Positions 1 to 10,931 are shown, counted from the stretch's first letter. The stretch is DNA of 64,000 bases from Tillus elongatus (GCA_964006375.1 OZ023267.1:83809406-83873405), one strand, 5' to 3'. Notes: generated by a model from the letters alone, not told the origin. Numbers and translations are program-made.

Positions 1-690
1 AAAGGAGTTTCTCTTATTCCAATTTTAAACAAATATTGAGGTACTAATGAGTGTGCAAATCTAAGCCTACAGATGTTAACTACTAAGGGTCTACTCAGAT
101 CGGTTGTGTTAAACCAGGGCTTTGTTGGGGGAAGTGGTTGTAATTTTTTATAATATTCACCTTTGTCGTCACTATTATACTGGTGTACCCATTTTTTCAA
201 AATTATTGTCTGATTTAAATTAGAATAAATGTCCGAGACTGGACACAGGTAACTTTTATCAGTGCCCTCACTTGTACCGCGTTTTGCTAGATTATCAACC
301 TCCTCGTTATTGTCGATGCCACAATGAGCCTTGACCCACACCAAAGAAAGCTCCACATTTCTTGACATTAACTCCAGGATATCACAGATTAATTTAGATA
401 TTAGTAAGTTGCATTTTGATGTTGGTGTAATGTTTTGTATTTTCTTCAAACAATTTTTGCTATCTGTAAATATGATCACTTTTTTAATGGTATGTAGTTT
501 AATATATCCTATGGCTTCGATCAAAGCTATTGTCTCAGTCGAATATATAGATAATGTACTGTTTAATTTGGTAAGTTGTTTGTGTTGTTTTTCCGGTACA
601 TAGAAAGCGCAACCAGTACCTACTTTTTGCTTTGATGCATCTGTGTATATATGGAGTGTATTCGGAAACATTTCAGCTACTTCAGAAACA
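1..690 (-). pseudogene. LINE ORF2 RNase H domain and C-terminal segment
   Basis: Reading the minus strand from about 660 down gives an RNase H fold with all four acidic positions still visible: YTDAS (near 640), STETIALIEA (near 540), FTDSKN (near 470) and EEVDNLAKRG (near 297), the last preceded by WVKAHCG. RNase H at the C-terminus of ORF2 is typical of the I group and is absent from jockey and CR1 types, so it helps the classification. From about 290 down to 1 the frame stays open through a tryptophan-containing C-terminal region (KPWFNTTDLSRP) that runs out of the window. Confidence 0.8.
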
Positions 691-1406
691 AACATATGGT
701 TGCGAAGAGAAATGTGGTATTCTGAGTAATCTGGTAGGTATATTATACGAATATTACGTAGCAGTCGGAAATCAAAGCTGTAGATGGGATCTATGGAACT
801 ACTGTAAAAACTTGTCCTGATGGGGGCAACCCCAATGTAAGCACCGACAATTAACTGGCTCGGTTTTCGTATCCAGTGAACAGAAACAAGATCTTGTATT
901 AAACCCTCATGTAATTTATTGGTAATATAATCATTTTTAGATACTGTTTTTAATACAAATTTCAACGCGAGTTGTTCACGTCTTAGTTTAAGAGGCAATT
1001 CGCAACACTCTGCCAAAAGATTTGTGACTGGGTGCTCCTAAGCGCACCAATGCACAGTCTCAAACATCTATTCTGGATAACCTGTAGCTTATTTAGGTGG
1101 CATTTTGCTGCATTGCCATATAATATTGAACCATAGTCAATTACAGACCTCACAAAGGCTTTATAAAAAGTAATACAAACGCTGGGGTCTGCCCCCCAGG
1201 CGGTATGACATATATATCGTTATATGTTATTGCCTTTTTCAGTTTTACGTACGATCATGTTGACTTGATATTTCCAAAGAAGTTTTCGGTCCATAATAAG
1301 TCCTAAGTATTTTACAGAAGGCTTAACATCATAAACTATTTCATTGATGGTCAAGGTCGTTGGCATTTGCCGTTTTTTTGTATATATACAAAGCTGTGTC
1401 TTGTGG
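691..1406 (-). pseudogene. LINE ORF2 linker between RT and RNase H
   Basis: The span between the RT active site and the RNase H fold carries the RT thumb and connection region of the same ORF2. No clean motif beyond general similarity of layout is visible, and there are several stops and frame changes. No other gene is seen here. Confidence 0.5.
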
Positions 1407-3041
1407 TTACATATTGTTAGACCATTTCTCCAAACCTTTCATGTCACGCTCTAAGGCAGATTTTCCTTCATCTATTTCGCATGAAGTTTTATATAAGCAT
1501 ATCTCGTCTGCATACTGAATAATTTCAGAGTTTTTTATATAAGAGGTTATGTCAGATGTGTAAATTAAGTAAAGTAGTGGGCTTAATACACTTCCTTGGG
1601 GAATTCCATTATTGGTAATTCTAGGTTTCCACACATTTTGCGATGTATTCAGATACACCACCCTATCCTCATAAAGCTTAATAATTTATTTCGCAAAAGT
1701 TCTGGGAATATTTAAACCTACCATCTTGTAAAGAATTTTAAGATTAACATTGTCAAAAGCACCTTTTATATCAATAAACATTGCTACTACCGATTTTTTA
1801 TTCGTAAAGGATTTATATATGTCTAAAACAAGAGCGGTAATTCCATCTATTGTGGAGCAATTTCGACGGAAACCTCGTTGGGTTTCTGATATCTTTTGCT
1901 TGGTATCCAGCCATTTTTCAAGCCGGTTTTTTATCATACGTTCAAAGGTTTTTTTAATGAATGATGAAAGTGAAATACCCCTATACGATTCTGAATTAGT
2001 CGGATCTTTAAAAGCCTTAAGAAAAGTAATCACAATATAAGTCTTCCAATCATCTGGATAGTTCTCCATTTACCATATGTTATTTAAAATTTTTAATAAT
2101 ATTTCTCTTGAATTTGTTGGTAAGTGAAATAAAATTTCATATCGAATACCATCCGGACCCGGTGAAGAACCATTTTTGTTACTGGTTAATGCAAAATCAA
2201 GTTCGTCGATAGTAAAGGCTTTTGATAAAAACTGATCTTCCTTAGGTTCGTGGGTAAGTTCATGGTTAGGTTCATGATCATATTCGATTTTTTCTTTTAC
2301 ACTAGCTGGTACTATATTATTTAGAAACTCCTCGGCCCAGATGCCATCCGATATGATAGGCGACTGTGATGCTTGTGAATTACTTAACTTTTTAGCCATT
2401 TTCCAGATCTCTTTAATTGGGGTATTTTTGTTAATTTGGCCGCAGAAATTTTTCCAAGATTCTCTTTTGCTTGTTAGTATTGTTCGCTTCTTAACTGGAG
2501 ACAACCTTTTGAATGTCATGAAGTTTGCAAATGTAGGAATTCTGTTATATTCTCGAAGCGCTTGCTTTTCATTATCTACTGCTATTTTACATGAATTATT
2601 CCACCAGGCTTTTCTGAAAGCAGAATTAAAGGCTGTACTCCTCCGAGGGATAGTTGACTGACATACAGCGTTGATGTTTTGTATAAAACTTTCATATGTA
2701 AGATTATTTGAAAAAGTCAGTTCTGTTATTATTTCCATCAGTATGGTGAACAACCTCCAATTTGCTTTACTTATATTCCACACGTTTGCAGTATTTATAA
2801 AAGGTTGAGAAAGTCGGAAATCTGAGTTATTATTTGAACTATTGTAAGAATATTTTATACTAATTACAAAGTGATTAGAACCAAGCGTTTCATTTTCTAC
2901 ACACCAGGAAAATTTGCCGGCAATTTGCGGAGAGCACAAGGACAGATCAATAGCAGAAGCATTCAAATGATGTGGATTTTTTAAAAGGGTCTCAGCCCCC
3001 GTGTTTAAAAAAGTAATGTTACAGTTTTCAATAGCTGACAA
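1407..3041 (-). pseudogene. LINE ORF2 reverse transcriptase domain
   Basis: The domain reads in three stretches, 3041-2070, 2069-1686 and 1661-1407. The first finishes the endonuclease and continues to SSPGPDGIRYEIL. The second holds the A motif (MFIDIKGAFDNV) preceded by ESYRGISLSS and RGFRRNCST. The third holds GIPQGSVLSPLLY and the active-site box. That box reads YADE (codons near 1505-1516) where the family has YADD, so the second catalytic aspartate is replaced by glutamate. Together with the frame breaks at about 2069 and 1680 this copy cannot be active. It would have copied the element RNA by target-primed reverse transcription in the nucleus. Confidence 0.85.
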
Positions 3042-3490
3042 TAGTTCGTCTCCCTTAGGGTCTGAAATGGATCATCCCCATCCCGTATGATGACTATTTG
3101 CATCGCCGCAAACTAGATAAGGCTTGCTTAAGCCACCGAAAAATGCCTCCCATTGATACCGTCTCAGGCTTATCGATGGCGGTACGTAAAAAGAATATAC
3201 ATTTAATATTTTTTTTGTCTATAGTTATTGTGACACCAGTGTATTCCAAGCCAGTAACAGTGCGAAGCCCGTTATTAACAATACAATAATATTTGCTTTT
3301 TGTTAGAATGGCAACACCGCCGTAGCCATCCGCTCTGTCACTTCTATAAAGACTATATCCAGAAAAGTTGACAGAGTCTGAAGATTTAAGCCATGTCTCG
3401 CATATTATAGCTATGTCTATGTTATTGTCAAACAAATATTTTTCAAGATGGCCCTTATTACTTTTTATTGACCTAGAATTCCACTGAAGT
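3042..3490 (-). pseudogene. LINE ORF2 endonuclease domain
   Basis: This is the target-nicking APE-like endonuclease at the N-terminus of ORF2. Visible pieces are the opening strand (LQWNSRS, at about 3475), the catalytic glutamate region ICETWL (about 3400), and CGDANSHH (about 3085-3110), matching the GDxNAHH motif. The AIDL and SNHFVI motifs lie just downstream in the next segment (2070-3041). The first codons lie beyond the inserted DNA transposon, at 6842-6856, and join in frame across the insertion once one 4-bp target copy is removed. I see no in-frame ATG at the ORF2 start. A frame change near 3094 and a stop just after the HH residues inactivate it. Confidence 0.8.
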
Positions 3491-3494
3491 ATAT

Positions 3495-3929
3495 CGTCGG
3501 CTTACCTGCAAAACCTCCTAAGTCTGTATTTTGCCGAATTTAAGTTTTTGATGGCAATGAATATTGTGGGGCGTAATCTTCCTTACGGCAAAACCTTTTA
3601 AGTCTATTGTGCATGTGGCACCATCTAGGAACTAATATCATAAGCTCCCATGTCTGCCTCTGCCAATCTGGGAAACAAAACCTCCTATGTCTAAGAAACC
3701 AAACGCAAAGTAGAGGTTAATTTTGGCGGTCTCAAATAAACTATTTTTTCGAGTATTTCATGCTAAATTACTGTGACAAAATGGATACTTACGGAATGTC
3801 TAAGGTAAGTAAGACGATTTCTTCTTAAATTTATATCTGGGCAAAAGAAAGTTTTTATGTTAAAAAGTAAACACGACTTAGGAGGTTTTGAAAGATACCT
3901 TTTGCTTCTGCTACATAAAGACTTAGGAG
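3495..3929. repeat. Left terminal and subterminal repeats of the DNA transposon
   Basis: A 15-bp motif close to AAAACCTCCTAWGTC recurs: 3510-3524 (inside the TIR), 3590-3604 (CCTTTTA variant), 3677-3691, then inverted at 3875-3889 and, partly, 3920-3929. The copy at 3590 is preceded by TTACGGC, echoing the TTACCTGC that precedes the motif in the TIR. Repeats of this kind usually serve as transposase binding sites; that role is inferred. Confidence 0.75.
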
Positions 3930-4256
3930 TATTCAACAACGTTTACGTTGATTGTTTCTTCCTGTACTTTTTATGTTATTACTTTAACACTAAAATTATA
4001 GTTACTATTATCTTACGTAAAGGTAATGTAAAAGTACGAATCTGTACAATTACGTTCTGCTTCTTCTGTTTTCTCCTTTCTTGTTGTAAGTTGTGACGCC
4101 CGCTGCTGTCCACCGAATTTCCAGTTCGTTTAAAGCCCTAAGTAAATTTAGTCCACAATTTTATATGATAAATTAGTTCTGAAAAAATATAAAAACTTCT
4201 AACCTCAGCATTAAAGATCTTTGTGAACTCTGTCACGAATAGAAAATGATTTCTAG

Positions 4257-6521
4257 ATGGCATTATTACCAACTGGATTGTCAAGAGGAAGGCTTATGAC
4301 GATTATGGCGCGCCAGTCTGAAAATGCATCAATGCAGAAAACAGCAGGAACTATTGAACTACCTGACGAAATTATTCCCACGAAACCAAACGAAGAGGAA
4401 TATGATCAAGCTCTAGTCGAACTGAAGAAGGAAATGAATGCAGCTTACGGAATTCTCTCTACTAACCAGGAAAATGATCCAACTGATGTTTCTGTAGTCA
4501 TTTTCGCCGAATCAAACTTTACGGAATCATTAGAAAAGGAAACAATAGAAGAGAATGTAGTAGAAGAAGAAATAAACACCGATTTGATGAAAAAAATGAA
4601 GGTACCAACTGAACAAACCGGACACAGCGAAGAAACCACGATTGATAACAATTTAAGAGCAACTCCTGAAATTATAGAAGAAAACACGGAAAGTGACACT
4701 GATACGGAGTCAAGTGACGGAAATCAACTGAATGATCATGAGGGAAACAGTTCTTCAGATACAGACTCGGAGGTGGAAGAAATTGATATAAAAAAAGCAA
4801 GCATTGCCCCAAAACGAAAGAGAAAACCGGATAAGCAAAAGTGGAATCGCGAAGAAAATAAATTAAAAAGGCAAAAAGGAGAAAAATATATAGGTTTGAA
4901 AAGAAGTGATGAAGGGAAATGGGAACAACGTGACCGTGCACAAAGAATAATGAAGCCTCCTTGTCAATGTAAATTAAGTTCACAAAATTCCAAGATCCAA
5001 TGTAACCTATTTTCAGAAGAAGACAGAAGAAAAATTTACCAACATTTTTGGAGAGATCTGAGTTGGTGTGAAAGAAAAGTTTCGCTTCAAACGCTTGTAG
5101 ATGTAGTGCCAGCAAAAGACAAAAAAAATCAAACCAACGATGTGTCACATAGAAACAACAGTCTTGTTTATCATTTAAAAAAGGATGGCGTTAGAGTAAG
5201 AGTTTGCCGTACAATGTTGTTAAATACATTGTCAATTGGCTCTTGGTCATTACAAAATTGGTCAAAGTCATTAGAACGTGACGAACCAGGACAAATGCCT
5301 GTGCCCAGAATGCGGGAAAGCAACAGAATTTCTCAGGAACGAACAATTTTGAGTCATTTTTTACAAGAACTCCCGAAAATGGAGTCGCATTACTGTAGGG
5401 CAACTTCTAAAAAATTATATTTAGAGCCAATTTGGCAGTCTAAGATGGCTCTATATAAAGAGTATAGAAGTTACTGTGAGAAAAAACAACATATTGCTCT
5501 ATCCATAAAAACATTTCATGAAGAATTCGTTGATTCAAATTTAAGTTTGTTTCGCCCTAAGAAGGATCAATGCGATCTCTGTATTAGTTTTCAGGTGGGA
5601 AATACTGCTAAGGAAGTGTATCAGAAACACATAGATAAGAAAAACGCAGCCAGGCAGGAGAAGATCAGAGATAAAGAAAATGCAAACCATAATAATATTT
5701 TTACCATGGATCTACAGTCAACATTGCTTGCACCGATGTTGAAAGCATCAGCGGTCTATTTTAAACAAAAATTAGTTGTACACAACTTTACTCTATACAA
5801 CCTTAAAACTAAGGACGGATATTGTTTTATCTGGAACGAGGTAGAAGGAGGAGTAACTGCAAATGAATTCAGCTCCATAATTTACTATTTTTTGGAAACC
5901 AAGCTTCAGATTGGTTCCGGCGAAGAAGTAATACTTTACAGTGATGGCTGCTCATATCAAAATCGGAATTCGACGTTAGCGAATGCCTTATTACACCTAG
6001 CCAAAACTAAAAATATTTATATTACCCAAAAATATTTAGTGTCTGGTCATACGCAAATGGAATGCGACAGCATGCATTCATGCATAGAGCGAAAAATTCG
6101 TAACAGAGAGATCTATTCTCCCGCTTGCTACATTTCGGCGGCCAAAGAGGCAAGAATGAAACCAAGACCATTTGATGTACAATACCTGCGCCACCCATTT
6201 TTTAAAAATTTTTCAACTTTAAAATACTACAATTCCATCAGGCCAGGTTCAAAAGCGGGGGATCCGACAGTTACAGACTTATGTGCATTACAATATTCTC
6301 CCAACTTAGAAATTAAATACAAGCTGGAATTTTCAAGCGAGTGGCGACTCTTAGAAAAACGAACAAGAATCAGTCGTTCAAATAATCCCGAAATTGGCTC
6401 GTTGCACAAAAACCAAATTCCTATTAAGAAGTCAAAATTTGATCATTTGCAGCAATTGAAAAATGTTATTCCACCAGATCATCATTTATTTTACGACACC
6501 CTGCCGTACATCACTGATTAA
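4257..6521 (+). CDS. Intact DDE-type transposase, 754 residues
   Basis: A single uninterrupted frame fills most of the transposon, so this copy may be able to make full-length protein. Residues 1-160 are acidic and low complexity; about 160-230 is a lysine-rich, nuclear-signal-like stretch; a small cysteine cluster (PPCQCKL...IQCNLF) begins near residue 237. The catalytic core is proposed from MDLQS (D485), YSDGCSYQN (D563) and GHTQMECDSMHSCIE (E602 or E611), a D-D-E layout in the right order. CDLCISF near residue 440 may be half of a metal-binding pair. It would cut and join the element ends in the nucleus. The start is the first ATG of the frame. I do not recognise the exact family with certainty; Sola is my best guess. 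Confidence 0.8.
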   Translation: MALLPTGLSRGRLMTIMARQSENASMQKTAGTIELPDEIIPTKPNEEEYDQALVELKKEMNAAYGILSTNQENDPTDVSVVIFAESNFTESLEKETIEENVVEEEINTDLMKKMKVPTEQTGHSEETTIDNNLRATPEIIEENTESDTDTESSDGNQLNDHEGNSSSDTDSEVEEIDIKKASIAPKRKRKPDKQKWNREENKLKRQKGEKYIGLKRSDEGKWEQRDRAQRIMKPPCQCKLSSQNSKIQCNLFSEEDRRKIYQHFWRDLSWCERKVSLQTLVDVVPAKDKKNQTNDVSHRNNSLVYHLKKDGVRVRVCRTMLLNTLSIGSWSLQNWSKSLERDEPGQMPVPRMRESNRISQERTILSHFLQELPKMESHYCRATSKKLYLEPIWQSKMALYKEYRSYCEKKQHIALSIKTFHEEFVDSNLSLFRPKKDQCDLCISFQVGNTAKEVYQKHIDKKNAARQEKIRDKENANHNNIFTMDLQSTLLAPMLKASAVYFKQKLVVHNFTLYNLKTKDGYCFIWNEVEGGVTANEFSSIIYYFLETKLQIGSGEEVILYSDGCSYQNRNSTLANALLHLAKTKNIYITQKYLVSGHTQMECDSMHSCIERKIRNREIYSPACYISAAKEARMKPRPFDVQYLRHPFFKNFSTLKYYNSIRPGSKAGDPTVTDLCALQYSPNLEIKYKLEFSSEWRLLEKRTRISRSNNPEIGSLHKNQIPIKKSKFDHLQQLKNVIPPDHHLFYDTLPYITD

Positions 6522-6583
6522 TTTTCTTAATTTTTGTATAATATACCCTGTATTTAGCCACCAGAATTGTATTTTTCATTTTG

Positions 6584-6589
6584 AATAAA
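6584..6589 (+). terminator. Polyadenylation signal of the transposase gene
   Basis: AATAAA lies 63 bases after the transposase stop codon and still inside the transposon, at the usual place for a short 3' UTR. Confidence 0.6.
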
Positions 6590-6595
6590 TAACAT

Positions 6596-6837
6596 AAAAG
6601 CTTCTAAGTCTAATTATTATTCCAAATAAGTTGAAAAAACCTCCTATGTCCATGAAAAAAGTTAGATTTCCAAAATTTTCTAACATTTTTGCAAAATTAT
6701 GAATCAATAATCCAATTTGTAAACTTTACATTTAAAACGCAGTTTTAATATGTAGCATGACTAACAATAAACAGTTTTTTATGTCTCCTGAAAAATGTGA
6801 CAAATAAGACATAGGAGCTTTTGCAAGTAAGCCGACG
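6596..6837. repeat. Right subterminal and terminal repeats of the DNA transposon
   Basis: The same 15-bp motif appears at 6596-6610 (AAAAGCTTCTAAGTC), 6636-6650 (AAAACCTCCTATGTC) and, inverted, at 6808-6822 inside the right TIR. Fewer copies are present than at the left end, so the two ends are asymmetric. Confidence 0.7.
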
Positions 6838-6893
6838 ATATTCAAATTGAATTTTCAAAATGAATAAGTGAATCCTGGACCAGTTCTTTAATA

Positions 6894-8365
6894 CTATTTA
6901 CAACTTGACATCTGTGTGTCTACGTTTTCTTGTCTTAGAATGTTAACGATTCTTGATATTAATGTTTCGGCTACTTTATTTGCATTTGAGGCTTTACTAG
7001 AATTACTATATAACGGGGGAAATGGATTTATTATTTCCCCACCACGAGTCACGCTAATATTATCTAAGATTTTTCGGCGGCTTTCATTGAGTTTTGCTAC
7101 TATGGGAGAGTCTATGGTCTGCCTGCGTTTTGGAGGAAATAGAATATCTCGTAGTTTAGTGTTTATAGCCTTACTACCGACACGAGGCTCAATGTGACGT
7201 GAATGGGCCCATGGAGCTGGAGGTGGTGCCAAACTTGATTGTTGGCTACGTTTAGGTTCTACGCGATTGTCGGATTGAGTGGATTGCTTGTGCATAACTC
7301 CTGTTTACCGTATCCAGGGCATCTTTATACGAAATATTAGTATCACTCATTAGGGCTTTTATGGTTTTTTGTGGATCAAATTCTGGACAAGCAGTCCTAT
7401 CAGTAGCCATATGTGCCCCCCTGCATAACACGCATATCGGAGTAGCCTGCTTTTCACATACATTGTTACTATGATTTTCTCCACAACATTTACATCGCTC
7501 ACTTGCCTTACACTGTGAGCTAATATGGCCGTACCTTAAACACTTTAAACACTGTATATATGGTTCAACATGAAAAATAATTTTTTCTATTAATACTTCG
7601 GAGGGATGTACTTGTCCTTTAAATTCTACTAAGATAGATGACGTATTGATATATTCAGTAACATTATCTTTTTTAGATTTCCGCTTTAGTCTTATTACAT
7701 TCAGTATTTTTATTTTATTTTCATTAGTTGTAGTTATCATATCTATTAAGTCTTCTTCCTGCAGATCAAGGTCAACAAATTTAATTAACCCTTGTCTACG
7801 GGTTAAGAATATATGCTTTAAAACCTCTAGCTTTAAGTTAATCAGAGTTTATTAAAATGTTTGCACTTTCAGCGGAAGACAGTGTAATTTTAAGTTTATT
7901 TCGTCCTATACTTGATATATTCAATACTTTATCTTTAATAAAATCCGAACAATTATTTATTATTTCAGCGGTGGCTATACGATGTATTCTACCAATACTA
8001 TCATCTGGATTTTTACCTTCTAGATAAACAATAAATGGACCTAAATCCTTATCATAAATGTTTATTATTTGTCTCTTTCTGTTGTCAGTTCTTTTATTAA
8101 TTAAATTAGCTGGATTTTTGTCACGATTTAAACCAATATTTGATACATCATTTAAACTCTCGATTAATTTAGCATGCTTTAAATAATCTTGTTTTTTACT
8201 TACTTCTTTTCCTTTCATTTTAATTTTCGACTTTTCTATTTTACTTACGCTTTCCTTCATACTCGTTTCCTCTTCGCTTTCACTTACGTCAACAACTTCC
8301 ATCATTTACATTAGATTATCCTCACCCGCCCTATCCGGGGGTTCGGCGTCTTGTAAATTACTCAT
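6894..8365 (-). pseudogene. LINE ORF1 (gag-like, zinc-knuckle) pseudogene
   Basis: This is the nucleic-acid-binding ORF1 of the LINE, which would coat the element RNA in the cytoplasm. It reads in three pieces: 8305-7838, 7740-7252 and 7295-6894, separated by frame changes. The likely original ATG is at 8365: it opens 19 codons that end in one in-frame TAA just before the next ATG at 8305, suggesting a nonsense mutation. The N-terminal part is acidic then lysine-rich. The middle piece carries three cysteine knuckles: CLKCLRYGHISSQC, CKCCGENHSNNVC and CVLCRGAHMATDRTAC, an arrangement usual in I- and jockey-type ORF1 proteins. The last piece is basic and low complexity. ORF2 follows closely downstream. 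Confidence 0.8.
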
Positions 8366-8429
8366 AAATATATTTGGGTTATTGGCACTTACTTGAGACA
8401 GTATCGGATATACAAGAAATCACTGAAAC

Positions 8430-9735
8430 ACTACCACTCGCTATCATTCACCGTACTCGAATGATTGTTGCAAGAATATGATTTTATCATAAAGTATATA
8501 CCAGGAAAGACAAATATCGTGGCAGATACATTATTCAGAGATTGTGAGAATAAAAATTAAAGAGTGAGAAAGCTAAAAATTAATGTGAGTGTGTTGAAAA
8601 TGAGAGGGGTAATGTTTTCGGAAGGAACTGTGAAAAAGGATCAAGTATGTTTGACAGAAAGGGAGAAAGAAAAGCTGAAAATGGAAAATGGGATGTATGT
8701 GAAAGATATTAATGGACAAGAAGTGCATGTGATAAGAAAAATTTTAGCCAAACAAATGAGACCATACATAGAGAATATGCACACGTAGGAGCGAGAAAGG
8801 TATAGCTAATATTTAGAGAATGTTTTTATAGTTTGAATGATTATGTGATATGCAAGGAAGTAACGAGAATTTGTGAGGTATGCCAGATGTCAAAGCATAA
8901 AAATAGGTTGAATCAAGGACTATGTAGGAGTATTTTGACGAAAGAATGTTTATAAGTGGTAGAAATTGACTTTGTAGGTAAACTAGTAACCAGTCGGAAT
9001 GGAAGTAAGCATGTGATGGTGATGGTAGACAGTTTTTCAAATTTGTAAGAACGTATCCATGCAAAAGAACGAATAAAAGGGTTGTAATTAAGAAAATAAA
9101 AGAATTCATACGTGAAAATGGGAAAATGAAAACTTTAATAGTGGATAATGCTACGTATTTTCGAAACGAAACTCTCAGAAATTTCTGCATGAAACAAGGT
9201 ATACAGATATATTATACAAGCATCAGACACCCAATGAGCAATCCAGCAGAGCGACACATACAAGAATTAATAAAACATTTAAGAAGCAAATGCAGTAAAA
9301 ATCAAAGAGACTGGGAGAATAATGTGGAAAATATACATAATGTTCTAAACAATGTGCTAAATAATGTCACCAAATGTGCACATATATTAATAATGAAGCA
9401 AATACAACCAGACAGATATTGGGAAAATCTAACTGTAGATCACCAAGAGCTTTTAAAGGAAGTAAATAAAATATTAAGAAGAAATGCTGAACGATATATA
9501 AGAAAAATTACCATGAAAAGAAAGAAGATAGTAAAATTCAAGAAAGGGGACCTAGTAATTTTAAAAGCACTGAGAGTGGCTGACAAAACAAAGGATCAGT
9601 GTAAAAAATTATTATTACCATTTGAAGGGCCATACAAAATAGCTATGAACTAATCAACCCAGAAACAAGAGCTATCAGGGGTATATTTAAGATAAACGAC
9701 TCGTATGAATTTAAACAAACAAAATTAAATTAATC
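8430..9735 (+). pseudogene. Decayed Ty3/gypsy pol fragment (RNase H end, integrase)
   Basis: Reading begins in the tail of the RNase H region (YIPGKTNIVADTLFRD, about 8490-8545) and continues into integrase. The zinc-binding part shows histidines near 8780 and the pair CEVCQ near 8880. The catalytic core shows EIDFVG (about 8965), IVDNATYF (about 9140) and NPAERHIQEL (about 9240), the D-D-E set in order, then a GPY-like LPFEGPYKI near 9620. At least six stops or frame changes interrupt it, including a tryptophan-to-stop candidate near 8447 and a frame change near 9645. Longest open piece is 9126-9653. Nothing of gag, protease or RT is left upstream; the LINE abuts it. Confidence 0.8.
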
Positions 9736-10645
9736 CACCTCATAAAAGACTCGGATAGAAAGTGCAAATTAAAAATGAGGCTGGATAGCAGAGAGATGGA
9801 CAAGAACAAGGATCAGTGCTAATGATATAAAAGATATGGAGAGTAAGGGTTTTAAATTAAAATTAACGACTTTGACAAAAGGAGGCAATTTAATTTTGAA
9901 AATCAAGGGCCGGAAGGCAAAGGAAAGGATGAGATCAATGAAAAGGGGCTGTAAAAAAAGAGTAACATAAAGGAAAACTCAAGGCATATAATAATAAAAT
10001 CTGAAAAAATGGCAATGACGATGACAGCAAAGGATGGTATAAAGCCAGCAGAAATAGGCAAGTAAGAAAATGTGCAAGAAAAAGGAACATTTTGAAGAAT
10101 TATTTGTATATGGTGATGAATAGGGAATGAATTAGAAGTTGAAGTAGCGAAACCAGTAAATAAGAAAGGAAAAGGCCTAAGAGAGCTTCTGATATATGAT
10201 AATGAATAATGAATATTGATATATGTATATGAAAATGAATTGATATAGAAATAATATTTAAATGATGAAAAATATAGGGGAATGACAAGTATAAGGAAAA
10301 GAAAACCATATAAAATTGATATGTACCAAATGGATAAGATATTTAAAAAGCTGCAAATCCGAGAAAATGAATTTGAATAAAATAAAACGTCATTGATAAG
10401 AAGAAAACGTATGAACGGAAAGCCCGAGAAAACCAAATGTGAATCTGTTAAAATCGTAAATAAAATGGAAACAAGTCGCGGATGAACCAAAGTAAAATAT
10501 ACAAGTCTGGAGAGAATAATAAATAGCAAGTACAAGATGGAAGAATCACAATCAGGGGGGTAAATTTGAAAACAAAACCAGGATTAGATTTTATTGACCT
10601 GAGATGTAAAAGATAAGGGATAAACAAGGAATTTAAAAGCAAGAG
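9736..10645. other. Purine-rich non-coding stretch downstream of the gypsy fragment
   Basis: About 900 bases of strongly A/G-rich plus strand with no plus-strand reading frame. The opposite strand has long open frames only because its composition lacks stops. It may be the eroded 3' part of the gypsy element, but I see no motif. Confidence 0.4.
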
Positions 10646-10931
10646 ATGAGTTCTTACCTTTTTGCGGGGAAACTAAAACTAAAAATAGCCTTGACATAGT
10701 CAATTAACAACGTTCTTATTTTGACGTTGATGGCATTTTTAATAGCATGCAACTCATGCAACTTATAACTAAGTCTAGCGTTGCTTAGGCAAACGTGACT
10801 GTAAAAAGGCATGTAATATAGATGAAATCGTAGAACAACGACGAAGCACCAACATGACACATATATTTTCAGAAAAACACAAACGTAGTACAATTTTTAA
10901 ATAAAGGCCAGAAACACATCACGACACCACA
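10646..10931 (+). repeat. Candidate 3' LTR of the decayed gypsy element
   Basis: A TG...CA bounded block (TGAGTTCTTACC to CGACACCACA) follows a purine run (AAAAGCAAGAGA) that could be a polypurine tract, and holds AATAAA near its end at about 10900. No second LTR is present to compare, so this is only suggestive. Confidence 0.3.

Larger units (their letters stand above)
3495..6837 (+). mobile_element. DNA transposon with 30-bp TIRs, candidate Sola superfamily
   Basis: The element is bounded by inverted repeats at 3495-3524 and 6808-6837 that agree at 27 of 30 positions, both opening with CGTCGGCTTAC. It is flanked by the 4-bp duplication ATAT at 3491-3494 and 6838-6841. Removing the element and one ATAT restores the reading frame of the LINE endonuclease, so the duplication is secure. 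It carries one large transposase gene. A 4-bp target duplication and a DDE-like transposase would fit the Sola superfamily; that assignment rests on memory of family traits and is tentative. Confidence 0.85.
1..8440 (-). mobile_element. I-group non-LTR retrotransposon (LINE), decayed and interrupted
   Basis: The minus strand reads, 5' to 3', an ORF1 with zinc knuckles (8365 down to 6894), then ORF2 with an apurinic-type endonuclease, reverse transcriptase and RNase H, leaving the window at position 1 before any 3' end. The ORF1 plus EN-RT-RNase H order is that of the I group (I, Nimb, LOA-like) of LINEs; the exact clade is not resolved. The body is split by a DNA transposon at 3495-6837. Several frameshifts and stops in both ORFs show it is dead. 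The 5' edge is placed near 8440 because gypsy-derived pol sequence on the other strand begins there; the border is approximate. Confidence 0.85.

Noticed and set aside
3495..3929. CRISPR-like array from the spaced 15-bp motif
   Set aside because: Spacing is irregular, orientation changes, and the context is a eukaryotic transposon end.
4672..5148. 158-codon minus-strand frame under the transposase
   Set aside because: A shadow of the intact plus-strand transposase without its own motif.
9903..10535. 210-codon hydrophobic minus-strand frame
   Set aside because: It is antisense of a purine-rich stretch, which yields Phe/Leu/Ser/Ile-rich frames without stops; there is no motif.
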